Below, piece by piece: positions 36,066-44,584 of a DNA stretch of 64,000 bases. The notes beneath the pieces were generated by a model. The model saw nothing but the letters and a program-made list of their open reading frames with translations, made no database searches and was not told where the DNA came from. Within the stretch, counting starts at the first letter, position 1. Each line of letters starts with the position of its first letter. The translations under genes were made by a program, and so were the position numbers. Source of the stretch: Sporosarcina sp. ACRSL (GTDB lineage Bacteria > Bacillota > Bacilli > Bacillales_A > Planococcaceae); contig NZ_JAKRNT010000004.1 of assembly GCF_022346605.1 (NCBI RefSeq), positions 62,001-126,000 on the forward strand, given 5' to 3'.

Positions 36066-37385
36066 TTAATAAATAAGGATTGCCGCAATGATTACTGCAA
36101 TAAGTGCCAACAAGTTCGCACCCGTCATTGCAATAAATTGATATTTAAAACCATTTTTATGGTTAAGGCCAGTTAGTGCAAAGAAGGTTAAGACAACACC
36201 TGTATGCGGCATAACTGTAAACACAGCAGATGAAACAGCTGCTACCCGGTGGATCACTTCAGGGGCAATTCCCATCGCTAAATAATTGTCAGCAAAGGCT
36301 TCCATAACAATTCCCAATGATCCTGAAGCGGAACCTGTGATCGCGCCGAAAGCTGCAGACGCAATCGATAAACTGATAAGTGGATTACCAGGGATACCTA
36401 ATATAAAGTCAGAAATATATTTAAATCCTGGTGCCAATGTGATGACGACACCAAATGCGACAGTAGAAGAAGTTAAGAAGACCGGCATAATTGAACTACC
36501 TGCACCTTCATTAATAACTGTTTTTTGGCTCGGAAGATATTTGTTAAAGATAACCGCAGACACAATAATAGAAGCTGCTAACGCGATTAAAATAATATTC
36601 GGTACTTCATATGCACTACCAATAATAATAATCGCGATAAGAAGTACAATCGGCAGGATACTCATGAAAAATGAAGGGATGTCTTTTTTCACTTCGATTT
36701 TTGTATCTTCTACATCAAAATCAGCAAAGGTTTCCCCTCTTGCGATACTTTTCTTTAAAACGGATTTCATGTACCAAAGTCCAAAAACAATCGCAACGAC
36801 CGTCCCGATGATACCTAATAGAGGCGCTGCGGTTAGTGTTGTACCAAGATAGGCTGTTGGAACAACGTTTTGAATGGAAGGTGCTGCAGGCAGCATCGTC
36901 ATTGTAAACGTACCTAAACCAAGCATGATCGGAATCGTAATGATGTTCCATGCAATATTTAATTCTTTGAATAATGGTTTTGCGAGTGGAACGAGGACAA
37001 ATACAACAACAAACAGACTAAGTCCACCATATGTGAGGACTGCAGTAATAACAAAAAGTGCTACTAATACTGGAAATGGCTTATCCGTACCGGTTTTACT
37101 TAAAATCTTCTGAGCGATCGATTGGGCAGCGCCACTGACATCGATATATTTAGCTAAAATCGACCCAAGCATAAATACAGCAAAGAAGTTGATAATAAAA
37201 CCTGCAAGCCCCGTCATATAAGAATTTTCTGCTCCGACGAGGAATGTGAAAAAGTCCATCTGGTTCGTTACGATGACAATGATAGAAGCAATCGGAGCAA
37301 CGATTAAAATATTAAAGCCTTTCATTGCAGCAAAAACAATCATTGCAATTGCGAGCAATATTCCTATTACTTGAATACTCTCCAT
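36066..37385 (-). CDS. GntP-family permease
   Basis: A 439-residue membrane transporter with about 12-13 hydrophobic helices. Family features: VAPIASIIVIV (about 29-39), MLGSILAKYIDVSGAAQSIAQKI (about 73-95), LTYGGLSLFVVVFVLVPLAK and GSASGSLGIVMEAFADNY (about 350-367). GntP members import gluconate, related sugar acids or other hydroxycarboxylates; the adjacent dehydrogenases suggest a hydroxy acid such as 3-hydroxybutyrate (inference). Transcribed divergently from the LysR gene. Confidence 0.9.
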   Translation of the reverse strand: MESIQVIGILLAIAMIVFAAMKGFNILIVAPIASIIVIVTNQMDFFTFLVGAENSYMTGLAGFIINFFAVFMLGSILAKYIDVSGAAQSIAQKILSKTGTDKPFPVLVALFVITAVLTYGGLSLFVVVFVLVPLAKPLFKELNIAWNIITIPIMLGLGTFTMTMLPAAPSIQNVVPTAYLGTTLTAAPLLGIIGTVVAIVFGLWYMKSVLKKSIARGETFADFDVEDTKIEVKKDIPSFFMSILPIVLLIAIIIIGSAYEVPNIILIALAASIIVSAVIFNKYLPSQKTVINEGAGSSIMPVFLTSSTVAFGVVITLAPGFKYISDFILGIPGNPLISLSIASAAFGAITGSASGSLGIVMEAFADNYLAMGIAPEVIHRVAAVSSAVFTVMPHTGVVLTFFALTGLNHKNGFKYQFIAMTGANLLALIAVIIAAILIY

Positions 37386-37567
37386 TTTATTTCCCCCTAA
37401 AGATAGTAATCAGGCTTATTCTTGCCTGAAAAGGTATTTCAACAACTCGGAAAATATCTTTAATTAAAGATATTTTCACGGAAAAAAATCTCGGGTGTTA
37501 GAACCCCCCTCATCTTTTGTTATCGCTTTCCTTCTCCTTGCGTCCCCATTATAATTGCTATACGAGC

Positions 37568-37620
37568 ATAATAAAAATACATATAATGCATAGCATATAT
37601 TTGAAAAACCTATAAGTGAG
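37568..37620. promoter_or_regulatory. Operator-like block in the gntP-lysR divergent region
   Basis: ATAATAAAAATACATATAAT, then GCATAGCATATATTTG and AACCTATAAGTGAG, ending in the lysR ribosome binding site. It contains a dyad (ATATAATGCATAGCATATAT) suitable for a LysR-type tetramer. Similar to 35987-36040. Confidence 0.6.
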
Positions 37621-37628
37621 GGGAACGT

Positions 37629-38522
37629 ATGGATAGCAGACAAATTCATTATTTTACCGAAGTCGTCAAACAAGGGGGCTTTTCAAAAGCGGCCGATCAT
37701 CTATTTGTTTCCCAGCCTACCATCAGCAATGTCGTAAAAGACTTAGAAAAAGAATTAGACACGCAGTTATTGATTCGCACAACAAGAAAATTAGAACTAA
37801 CCGATACCGGAAAATTACTATATCAGTATGGGGAAAAAATTTCTCAACTACTCCGGCAGTTGGATCAAGAGTTGGAAGATGTGAAGGAAGGGACGAGAGG
37901 GACGATAAAGATGGGGATTTTCTCCTCCGTCGGTACGGAAATTCTCACGGACATCATGTCAGACTTCTATAAGCAATATCCCAACATTCTCATCCGCTTT
38001 GTAGAGGATGGAGAGACAAATTTAAAAAATGCGTTAGATAATGGCGAACTGGATCTGATTGTTCTGGAGGAATCGAAGAATAAACAGCTGAACTATATTC
38101 CGTTTTTGAAAGGGGATCTCCGCCTTCTTGTCCATGAAACGCATCCCTTTGCCGACAGAGAAGCGGTGTCTTGGAAAGAGTTAATGGATGAAAAATTCAT
38201 TATCTTTCACGAAGGCTTTGCAGTTCGCCGCTTTATAATGAAGGAATGTGAAAGAAGCGGCTTTCAACCAAATATTATTTGTGAAACATCCCAGTGGAAA
38301 TTCATTTTTGAAATGGTTTCTTCGAATATGGGGATCAGCATCCTGCCGCAAAGCGATGTAACGGAATTAAAAGTCTCTCATCTGGGGATAAAAGTATTGC
38401 CGCTCATCGATCAAGAAGTCCACTGGCAAATCGGCATCGTCTGGCAGAAAAACGGCTATATTTCATACGCAACAAGAGCCTGGATTCAGTTTTTACAAGA
38501 GCGATTAGGAAGAAATAAGTAA
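37629..38522 (+). CDS. LysR-family transcriptional regulator
   Basis: A 297-residue regulator with a winged helix-turn-helix at about 1-60 (FTEVVKQGGFSKAADHL then SQPTISNVVKDLE) and a periplasmic-binding-like effector domain (about 90-290). Divergent from gntP, so it is the likely activator of the permease and of the lipocalin/SDR operon; both have the same upstream block. The start follows GAGGGGAACGT. Confidence 0.93.
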   Translation: MDSRQIHYFTEVVKQGGFSKAADHLFVSQPTISNVVKDLEKELDTQLLIRTTRKLELTDTGKLLYQYGEKISQLLRQLDQELEDVKEGTRGTIKMGIFSSVGTEILTDIMSDFYKQYPNILIRFVEDGETNLKNALDNGELDLIVLEESKNKQLNYIPFLKGDLRLLVHETHPFADREAVSWKELMDEKFIIFHEGFAVRRFIMKECERSGFQPNIICETSQWKFIFEMVSSNMGISILPQSDVTELKVSHLGIKVLPLIDQEVHWQIGIVWQKNGYISYATRAWIQFLQERLGRNK

Positions 38523-38535
38523 TTAACAGCCTAAT

Positions 38536-38565
38536 GGGGACACAAATTGGTGTCCTCTTTTCTTG
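38536..38565 (+). terminator. lysR terminator
   Basis: GGACAC pairs with GTGTCC, followed by TCTTTTCTT. Confidence 0.7.
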
Positions 38566-38590
38566 AATGGGAAGAAAGGGAGACGAAAAA

Positions 38591-38941
38591 ATGACACATT
38601 ATTATTATTTAGCATCGGACAAGAAAATGGGAACAGGCAACGGTTCCGTTGAATTTATCGAGACAAATTATACGATTCCAGGATTCGACTATCCTGTTCA
38701 ATTAGAAACGCTAAGTCTTGAAAAAGAATGGGAACTAAGGGAATTACTACAGTATATACATAATCACACAGCACCTTATAAAGCTTGTACCGTGCAAATA
38801 GCCAACTTATTGAATTCGAACAGAGTTGAACTAAAATTACAAGAAAAATCTACAATAGCTTTACACGAGATTGTTACTCCAAAACAGCTTTTACTAGAAG
38901 AAGGGCATTTGTTGACAATTAAGAAGGTGCGATCGGAATAA
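38591..38941 (+). CDS. Hypothetical protein, 116 residues
   Basis: ATG at 38591 follows GGGAGACG. No family recognised. It is a soluble alpha/beta protein beginning MTHYYYLASDKKMGTGNG, with no signal peptide or transmembrane segment. The composition (ETLSLEKEWELRELLQYI) suggests a helical middle. It lies 68 bases after lysR and ends just before a strong hairpin. Confidence 0.65.
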   Translation: MTHYYYLASDKKMGTGNGSVEFIETNYTIPGFDYPVQLETLSLEKEWELRELLQYIHNHTAPYKACTVQIANLLNSNRVELKLQEKSTIALHEIVTPKQLLLEEGHLLTIKKVRSE

Positions 38942-38943
38942 AT

Positions 38944-38965
38944 ACGCTCAGAAAATCCTGAGCGT
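38944..38965 (+). terminator. Terminator after the 116-residue hypothetical gene
   Basis: ACGCTCAG pairs with CTGAGCGT around a 6-base loop, followed by TGCTTCTT. Confidence 0.75.
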
Positions 38966-38984
38966 TGCTTCTTACTGCAATCAA

Positions 38985-39378
38985 AACCGTATAAACCCTA
39001 ACAATTACGCATAACGCTACAAACACACGCATAAATCCCCCCAGAAACGCATAAACTCGCCCAAACGCGCATAACGCCACGAATCCACGCATAAACGCCC
39101 TCACATAAGCATAATCCCAAAAACTTGCGCAAATCTCCTTCAAACAAACCCTTAATTTGTAAAAAACATTCAGCGCGATTAGCCGATTCTCCATCCAAGT
39201 AATCCACCACGTCCATAATCGATTAACGCATAAACTCCACCAAACACGCATAAATTCACACAACCACGCATAACGCCGCCAACCGACGCATAAACGCCCC
39301 CACATACGCATAACCCCAAAAAACTTGCGCATATCTCCATCAATCAAACCTTTTATTTGCAAAAACCATTCAGCGCGA
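38985..39378. repeat. Long CGCATAA repeat array with two 33-bp elements
   Basis: About 17 cores (acgcataaa, gcgcataac, aagcataat) at 16-20 bp spacing, interrupted by 33-bp elements at about 39146-39178 and 39345-39378. The arrangement array, 33-bp element, unique stretch, array, 33-bp element suggests duplication of a composite unit. The long minus-strand ORF here is a repeat artefact. Confidence 0.87.
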
Positions 39379-39455
39379 GCGGGATAGTGAACGACATGCA
39401 ATATCCCGCGACATCTGTTGAAGTATTCAAAAAATCATGTGGAAGTGATACGATT

Positions 39456-39691
39456 AAGGAGATAGAAAACACAACAAGCAGGAGTGAATTACTTGAATCA
39501 AATATTATTCACTTTCATTGCCATATAGGGGACGAATGCCAAAGTCAGTGATTAAAGGTGAACACCTACTAGTGGAAGGTGGGGGGATCTGCCTTACAGT
39601 GGTCGGGATAAAATCATAAACCCGATCGTGGTCCGGAACGGAGGATGGAATAAGTCTCCGTGAAGCAGGAACTAGAAGTAATCGTTTTGTA
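39456..39691 (+). ncRNA. Candidate structured RNA element inserted upstream of the RNHCP gene
   Basis: About 236 bases with several hairpins: AGGTG-aa-CACCT at 39555-39566, TCGGG/CCCGA at about 39603-39625 and ACGGAG/CTCCGT at about 39638-39661, then GTGAAGCAGGAACTAG. It splits a block that is continuous at 31621-31732. No ORF. The GAAGCAGGAA motif next to a GC hairpin recalls RNA ends of IS200/IS605 (TnpB) elements, but no transposase or nuclease gene is present, so the identity is open. Confidence 0.55.
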
Positions 39692-39804
39692 GAGCAAGAC
39701 GGTGAATCGGTCACTGCCCTTTAAAAGCCTGATGCCACTTTAGTGGAAAAACCGAACGGAACCCTTTTCTCCAAAGATGAAATAACATCTTGGAGGGAAG
39801 GCAA

Positions 39805-40116
39805 TTGAAAAGAAGCAAAGAAAATTCCGCATTCCAATGTGAAAACTGTGGAGCGAACATTAAACCATTAACAAATGGCAGTTTTAGAAACCATTGTCCC
39901 GTCTGTCTGTACTCGAAACATATGGACAATTTTCCTGGAGACCGTGCAAGTGAATGCAAGGGGTTAATGAAACCTGTCGGCCTTGATTATTCCGGAAAAA
40001 AAGGTTATCAAATTATTCACCAATGTACAAAATGCAACAAAGTCAGCCGCAACAAGGTCGCAGTCGATACCAATCAAGAGGATAACATTATTCAATTCAT
40101 GACCCGAATTGGATAA
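39805..40116 (+). CDS. RNHCP-domain zinc-ribbon protein
   Basis: TTG at 39805 follows GGAGGG at 7 bases and is preferred to a TTG at 39790 inside the leader hairpin. The 103-residue protein has an RNHCP domain: FQCENCG (first CxxC), the signature segment FRNHCPVCLYSKHMD, and PGDRASECKGLM, with a final CTKC pair. It is probably a zinc-binding protein of unknown function, possibly RNA- or DNA-binding. A leader with hairpins at 39735-39746 and 39769-39795 precedes it; the second would cover the ribosome binding site. Confidence 0.83.
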   Translation: MKRSKENSAFQCENCGANIKPLTNGSFRNHCPVCLYSKHMDNFPGDRASECKGLMKPVGLDYSGKKGYQIIHQCTKCNKVSRNKVAVDTNQEDNIIQFMTRIG

Positions 40117-40137
40117 TCATGGTGGTGTTTTCTATTG

Positions 40138-40172
40138 AAGTGCTTTGGCATAAATGCCAAAGCACTTTTTAT
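40138..40172 (+). terminator. RNHCP gene terminator
   Basis: A 13-bp stem (AAGTGCTTTGGCA and complement) with a TAAA loop and five T. Confidence 0.95.
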
Positions 40173-40179
40173 ATCCAAA

Positions 40180-40350
40180 CGTGCATAACTCCCAAAACTT
40201 ACGCATATTTCCCACCAAATACGCATAAGCTCGCCCAAACACGCATAAAGCCGCCAACCTACGCATAAACGCCCCCAAATGCGCATAACCCCAAAAACTT
40301 ACGCATATCCCAAATAATCTCCGCATAATCTCCCACACCCGCGCATAAAC
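40180..40350. repeat. CGCATAA repeat array
   Basis: Nine cores (acgcatatt, acgcataag, acgcataaa, gcgcataac) at 16-20 bp spacing. No 33-bp element. The 150 bases after it (to 40510) contain no gene; two related ~35-bp AC-rich segments (tttaaacgccgaaaacgc, tttaaaccgcaaaaacgc) are visible. Confidence 0.83.
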
Positions 40351-40510
40351 TCTATCAATCAACCAATCCCAAACTAGCAAAATCCATTTTTAAACGCCGA
40401 AAACGCACCAAAATCCAAATTTAAACCGCAAAAACGCCCCAAATTTCGAGTTTCACCTAAAGTATTCCAATCGCACGCCAAGCAAGCTAAACTAAACATG
40501 AGGTGATTAC

Positions 40511-41488
40511 ATGATCTACAAAAAACGGACAATGCCAAACGAACTGAAAGCACTCATTTCACTCGACAAACGCCTGCCCAACAACCACGAAAAAAAGCAC
40601 GAAGTCAAAAAGAATCTCCTAATGTGCCAAGCGGGCTACAACGGCGAACTTGAATTCGACACCCATATGAAGGAATTCCAGCCTGACTACCCGCACGCCA
40701 TCCTCCATGATCTCTATCTACAGCACGACGGCATCTATTTCCAAATCGACTCGCTGCTCATCACGCCGGCATCCATCACGATCGTCGAAGTGAAAAATCA
40801 TAAAGATAAAACTCTCATAAAAGTGAACCCGACGCAATTCATAAGAGTGTTCCAAAACGGCGACCGCCAACCGATGCGCAATCCGTACATCGAAATCGAC
40901 CGAAAAATCCACTTGCTCAAAAACTGGCTCATGTCGCGTGGCATCCAAATCCCAATCGAAGGCCTCCTTACATTCGCACACACCAACGAACTCGCCATCG
41001 AACACCCGTCGCCCGAAATGAAAACGATCTTCACCTACGAAGCACCAGCCCATTTCCGATCACTGTCCGTAGTTGAACCCGTTCTCACCCGATCCGACAT
41101 CCACAATCTCGCCAACACGATGCTCGCACACCATAAAGACTACAATCCATTCCCGCTCGCAGACCTTTACGACATCGACCCGGCAGACATTAAAACTGGC
41201 ATCCATTGCCCATCTTGCAACGAACTCGGCATGCAGTGGGGGAGGGAAAAGTGGAACTGCTTCTGCGGCCACACCGGGAAAACGGAGCATCTCGAAGCTG
41301 TCCAAGACTGGTTTATGTTAATCAAACCGAAAATGACGAACCGCGATTTTCGCTACTTCACAAAGCTCAACAACCGCAACGTTGCCCGTAACCTGCTCAC
41401 AAAATCCGGCCTACAACAAATCGGCGACCGGAAAGCAGCTTATTACATTCTAATGAAAGAAGGGAAATCCCCCGCGCCTGTAGAATAA
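40511..41488 (+). CDS. NERD-domain (nuclease-related) protein
   Basis: A 325-residue protein. The NERD domain spans about 35-150 and keeps the nuclease-like pattern QIDSLLITPASITIVEVKN (about 78-96; Asp, then Glu-x-Lys). A C-terminal zinc ribbon (CPSC near 234, CFCG near 251) precedes a helical tail. It may be a DNA-processing or defence-related nuclease; catalytic function is inferred from the motif. The ATG follows GAGGTGATTAC. Confidence 0.83.
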   Translation: MIYKKRTMPNELKALISLDKRLPNNHEKKHEVKKNLLMCQAGYNGELEFDTHMKEFQPDYPHAILHDLYLQHDGIYFQIDSLLITPASITIVEVKNHKDKTLIKVNPTQFIRVFQNGDRQPMRNPYIEIDRKIHLLKNWLMSRGIQIPIEGLLTFAHTNELAIEHPSPEMKTIFTYEAPAHFRSLSVVEPVLTRSDIHNLANTMLAHHKDYNPFPLADLYDIDPADIKTGIHCPSCNELGMQWGREKWNCFCGHTGKTEHLEAVQDWFMLIKPKMTNRDFRYFTKLNNRNVARNLLTKSGLQQIGDRKAAYYILMKEGKSPAPVE

Positions 41489-41519
41489 AACAGGACAACA
41501 AGAAAGGGGTGCCCTATCC

Positions 41520-41975
41520 ATGACCATCACACTCGAAAAAGTGAACAAAGACAATATACGCGCCTGCGTCCAATTAGAAGTCGCTGAATCCCAACAAGAA
41601 TTTGTTGCGAAAAATATCAATACGATTGCATGGGCATACGTCGATCCGAACTTCACTCCGTACGCGATTCTCGATGGAGAAACCGTCATCGGCCTACTCG
41701 CCATCGAAGACATACCAGAAAACGAAGATTATGATCGCTACTGGATTCCGCGCTTCATGATTGGCGAACAATTCCAAGGCAAAGGCTACGGCAGACAGGC
41801 AATGCAAGCTGCGATAGACATGCTAAGCGCCAAGCCTGACTGCCAACGAATCCGCCTATCCGTCTGGCCCGAAAATCCCGGCGCCATCGAATTCTACCAA
41901 AAAGTCGGCTTCACCCTAACCGACGAACTCATCCAAGACGAACTCGTCATGGACTACTACGTCCAACACCCCTAA
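41520..41975 (+). CDS. GNAT-family N-acetyltransferase
   Basis: A 151-residue acetyltransferase. The acetyl-CoA binding loop is QGKGYGRQ (about 83-90), followed by the helix and WPENPGAIEFYQKVGF (about 119-134). The N-terminus resembles the spermine/spermidine acetyltransferases BltD and PaiA (VAKNINTIAWAYVD), so a polyamine substrate is possible. The ATG is 31 bases after the NERD gene with GAAAGGGGTG upstream. Confidence 0.88.
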   Translation: MTITLEKVNKDNIRACVQLEVAESQQEFVAKNINTIAWAYVDPNFTPYAILDGETVIGLLAIEDIPENEDYDRYWIPRFMIGEQFQGKGYGRQAMQAAIDMLSAKPDCQRIRLSVWPENPGAIEFYQKVGFTLTDELIQDELVMDYYVQHP

Positions 41976-42001
41976 ACGCTCCATGCCGGAGCGTTTTTCT
42001 T
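41974..42001 (+). terminator. GNAT gene terminator
   Basis: AAACGCTCC pairs with GGAGCGTTT, followed by TTCTT. Confidence 0.9.
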
Positions 42002-42029
42002 ATGGCAATAAACTTGTATAACCGCCCCG

Positions 42030-42266
42030 TGAACAAAACCCTAATTTGTCAAAACCATTCAGTGCGAGTTCAAATGGCTCTATATAATAGTAGAAACTCC
42101 ACGAGCCCCTAAAAATACGCATTAACTCCACTAAAAACGCATAAATCCCAACTCTCACGCATAACCGCCGCCAAATCCGCATAACTCCCATTTCTTACGC
42201 ATAACGCCCAGCAGATGCGCATAAATCCCGCCAGTTACGCATAAATCCCAATTTCCACGCATAACC
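42030..42266. repeat. CGCATAA repeat array with one 33-bp element
   Basis: A 33-bp element at 42035-42067 (variant CATTCAGTGCGA), then about nine cores every 17-20 bp from 42117. Confidence 0.85.
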
Positions 42267-42335
42267 ATCTCCCAATCTCCAAAAATTCCTGTATAATCTA
42301 CCTCGAAGACTTCAAACGAAAGGAGCAAACCTAAA

Positions 42336-42650
42336 ATGGCCGAAAACTCAACGCCGCCCGACTCATACAAGCCCGACCCGCGCTTCAAGATTGCGCATAG
42401 TGAAGCGCTCATCGGCGTCGTGCTCGCAATCTTTAATTTTATTTGGTGGTTCGGCTTCGCATACGGACTCGGCTCGCGCCCACCTGAACAATATACATAC
42501 ATCTTCGGCCTGCCCGACTGGTTCTTCTACAGTTGCGTCATCGGTTTCATCCTGATGTCCGCACTCATCATCGTCATTGCGAAATTTGTATTGAAAGAAG
42601 TTCCGCTCGACGCAGAAATCACCGAAACGGAGGAATCACCTAAGTCATGA
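42336..42650 (+). CDS. yhdT: YhdT family (DUF997) membrane protein
   Basis: A 104-residue protein with two transmembrane segments (about 25-45 and 62-84) and the WWFGFAYGLG motif of the YhdT/DUF997 family. YhdT is almost always encoded immediately upstream of panF, as here (4-base ATGA overlap), suggesting a small subunit or stabiliser of the symporter. Start follows GAAAGGAG. Confidence 0.88.
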   Translation: MAENSTPPDSYKPDPRFKIAHSEALIGVVLAIFNFIWWFGFAYGLGSRPPEQYTYIFGLPDWFFYSCVIGFILMSALIIVIAKFVLKEVPLDAEITETEESPKS

Positions 42651-44089
42651 ACATCCAAGTCATCATCCCGAATATCATCCTCCTCGTCGCGATTTTCGCC
42701 GTCGGCTACTTCGCTTCGAAGAAAATGAACACATCCGGTGGATTCCTCCAAGAATACTTCCTCGGAGGACGCGAACTCGGCGGCTTCGTCCTCGCCATGA
42801 CGATGGTCGCCACATATGGCAGCGCATCCAGCTTTCTCGGTGGACCCGGAACCGCCTACACAGTTGGCTTCGGCTGGATCCTGCTCGCCATGACCCAAGT
42901 CGTCACCGGCTATTTCGTCCTGCTTATCCTCGGGAAGAAATTCGCCATCCTGGGGCGCAAATACAACGCCGTCACATTGATCGACTTCCTGAAAGCGCGC
43001 TATAACAGCCCGGCTGTCGCAATTCTATCAGCCATTGCCATCATTATCTTTCTATTCTCTGCCATGACAGCACAATGGGTCGGCGGGGGACGGCTCATCG
43101 AATCGCTCACCGGGCTCCAATACACGACGGCGCTCTTCATTTTCGCGATTTCCGTCCTCGTGTACGTTGTGGTCGGCGGATTCCGCGCCGTCGCACTGAC
43201 CGACGCCGTCCAAGGAATTATCATGGTCGCCGGCACAGTCATCCTGCTCATCGGCGTCATTATCGCGGGCGGGGGAGTCCCGGCCATCATGCAGGATTTG
43301 CTGAATGAAAACCCGAGACTCATCACGCCATTCGGAGCGGACGGCTCACTCACAGCCGCCTACGTATCCTCCTTCTGGATACTCGTCGGCGTCGGCGTCG
43401 TCGCTCTCCCGCAAATGGCTGTCCGCGCCATGAGCTACAAAAGCTCCCGCGCCATGCACAGGGCACTCGTTATCGGCACGATCGTCACCGGCCTAATCAT
43501 GCTGAACATGCACCTGATCGGCATTTTCGCAAGACCCGTCCTTCCGGGAATCGATGTAGGGGACAAAGTCATTCCGTTAATCGCTTTGGAAGTATTGCCC
43601 GGATGGCTAGCAGGCATCGTCCTCGCGGCACCGCTCGCGGCCATCATGTCAACCGTCGACTCTCTGCTTTTGCTCGTCAGCTCAGCAATTGTCAAAGATG
43701 TCTACATCAGCTACATCAAACCGGATGCATCCGAAAAACGTATCAAGCAGATAAGCATCGGCGTTACCGGTATTCTAGGAATCATTGTCTTCCTACTCGC
43801 CATCAATCCGCCCGACCTGCTCATTTTCTTGAACCTGTTCGCCTTCGGAGGACTCGAAGCCGCTTTCATCTGGCCAGTCGTCCTCGGACTCTACTGGAAA
43901 TACGGCAACAAACACGGTGCTATCCTAAGCATGATCACCGGCATCGTCAGCTACATTGCGATCCACTTCTACAACCAAGCATACGGCGACCTACTCGGCG
44001 TCCACACAGTAACGATCCCCGTCGTCCTGTCCCTGCTCGCCTACATCATCGGCTCTCTCGCCATCCAGCGAAAAGCCTTCAGATTTTAA
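42647..44089 (+). CDS. panF: Sodium/pantothenate symporter PanF
   Basis: A 480-residue sodium:solute symporter (SSS family) with about 13 transmembrane helices. Features include YFLGGRELGGFVLAMTMVATYGSASSF (helix 2 with Na-binding region, split here for length at about 38-64), GPGTAYTVGFGW, and VALTDAVQGIIM (about 183-194). PanF is called because of YhdT coupling and overall resemblance; a proline or other SSS substrate cannot be excluded. Import of pantothenate supplies coenzyme A synthesis. Confidence 0.9.
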   Translation: MNIQVIIPNIILLVAIFAVGYFASKKMNTSGGFLQEYFLGGRELGGFVLAMTMVATYGSASSFLGGPGTAYTVGFGWILLAMTQVVTGYFVLLILGKKFAILGRKYNAVTLIDFLKARYNSPAVAILSAIAIIIFLFSAMTAQWVGGGRLIESLTGLQYTTALFIFAISVLVYVVVGGFRAVALTDAVQGIIMVAGTVILLIGVIIAGGGVPAIMQDLLNENPRLITPFGADGSLTAAYVSSFWILVGVGVVALPQMAVRAMSYKSSRAMHRALVIGTIVTGLIMLNMHLIGIFARPVLPGIDVGDKVIPLIALEVLPGWLAGIVLAAPLAAIMSTVDSLLLLVSSAIVKDVYISYIKPDASEKRIKQISIGVTGILGIIVFLLAINPPDLLIFLNLFAFGGLEAAFIWPVVLGLYWKYGNKHGAILSMITGIVSYIAIHFYNQAYGDLLGVHTVTIPVVLSLLAYIIGSLAIQRKAFRF

Positions 44090-44093
44090 AATG

Positions 44094-44130
44094 AAAAAGC
44101 GGATCCCCACAACCGGGAATCCGCTTTTTT
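44094..44130 (+). terminator. panF terminator
   Basis: AAAAAGCGGAT pairs with ATCCGCTTTTT, ending in a T run. Confidence 0.92.
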
Positions 44131-44137
44131 ATCTCCA

Positions 44138-44275
44138 AAAACGCATAAACTCAGAAATCCACGCATAACCGTAGCCAGATGCATATAAATCTCGCTAAGT
44201 TCGCATAAATCCCAATACCTGCGCAAAACGTCTTCAACCAACCCCTTAATTTGTTAAAACCATTAGGCGCGACCA
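44138..44275. repeat. Short CGCATAA repeat array with one 33-bp element
   Basis: About five cores, some degraded (atgcatata, tgcgcaaaa), then a 33-bp element at 44239-44272 (variant CATTAGGCGCGA). Confidence 0.75.
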
Positions 44276-44347
44276 GAGAAGGCAAGCCAATAAATAAATC
44301 CCCGCGGTTGGAAGAAGTGAAATCCTTTTATAATTATGCTACACTAA

Positions 44348-44450
44348 ACATATACTAAAAAAGACTGAGCGTCGGACAACGCCCAGTCCAATAACAGCAG
44401 ACATCCGCAGAAGCGGTTGGCCTGTTTGCAAAGAATAGAGTAACCACCTT
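44348..44450 (+). ncRNA. Candidate antisense RNA to the holin-like toxin
   Basis: A plus-strand transcript starting near 44348 would contain the hairpin GACTG-GCGT/ACGC-CAGTC (about 44364-44389) and overlap the 3' end of the toxin mRNA. A TATAAT at about 44323-44336 could be its -10 region. This fits the layout of type I antitoxins such as RatA; transcription is not demonstrated. Confidence 0.4.
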
Positions 44451-44480
44451 GCTACTTAGCCGTTAGCGGAAGGTGGTTAC
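44440..44480 (-). terminator. Terminator at the toxin 3' end
   Basis: GTAACCACCTT pairs with AAGGTGGTTAC, an 11-bp stem overlapping the toxin stop codon on the minus strand; the tail ACTCTATTC is weak in T. Confidence 0.7.
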
Positions 44481-44584
44481 TTTCTTTTGGTGATCAATGC
44501 AATCGTTGCAATCACAACTGCAGCCCAGAGTGCATGCAATATACCGAATTGCACAAGTATATTTATTGCTTCGTATGTCACCAT
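44477..44584 (-). CDS. Putative holin-like type I toxin, 35 residues
   Basis: ATG at 44584 follows GGGGGTGATTATAT. The product MVTYEAINILVQFGILHAL continues with WAAVVIATIALITKRK: one transmembrane helix and a basic tail. This is the pattern of small holin-like toxins of Firmicutes (TxpA/BsrG type, Hol-Tox family). It inserts into the membrane when expressed without its antisense RNA, by analogy. A structured antisense region overlaps its 3' end. Confidence 0.7.
   Translation of the reverse strand: MVTYEAINILVQFGILHALWAAVVIATIALITKRK

Noticed and set aside
38919-39401. 160-residue minus-strand ORF
   Set aside because: Composed of repeat-array translation (repeated FMRVFVALC-like blocks) across two arrays; no start signal.
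40132-40380. 82-residue minus-strand ORF
   Set aside because: Same repeat-array artefact, starting inside a terminator hairpin.
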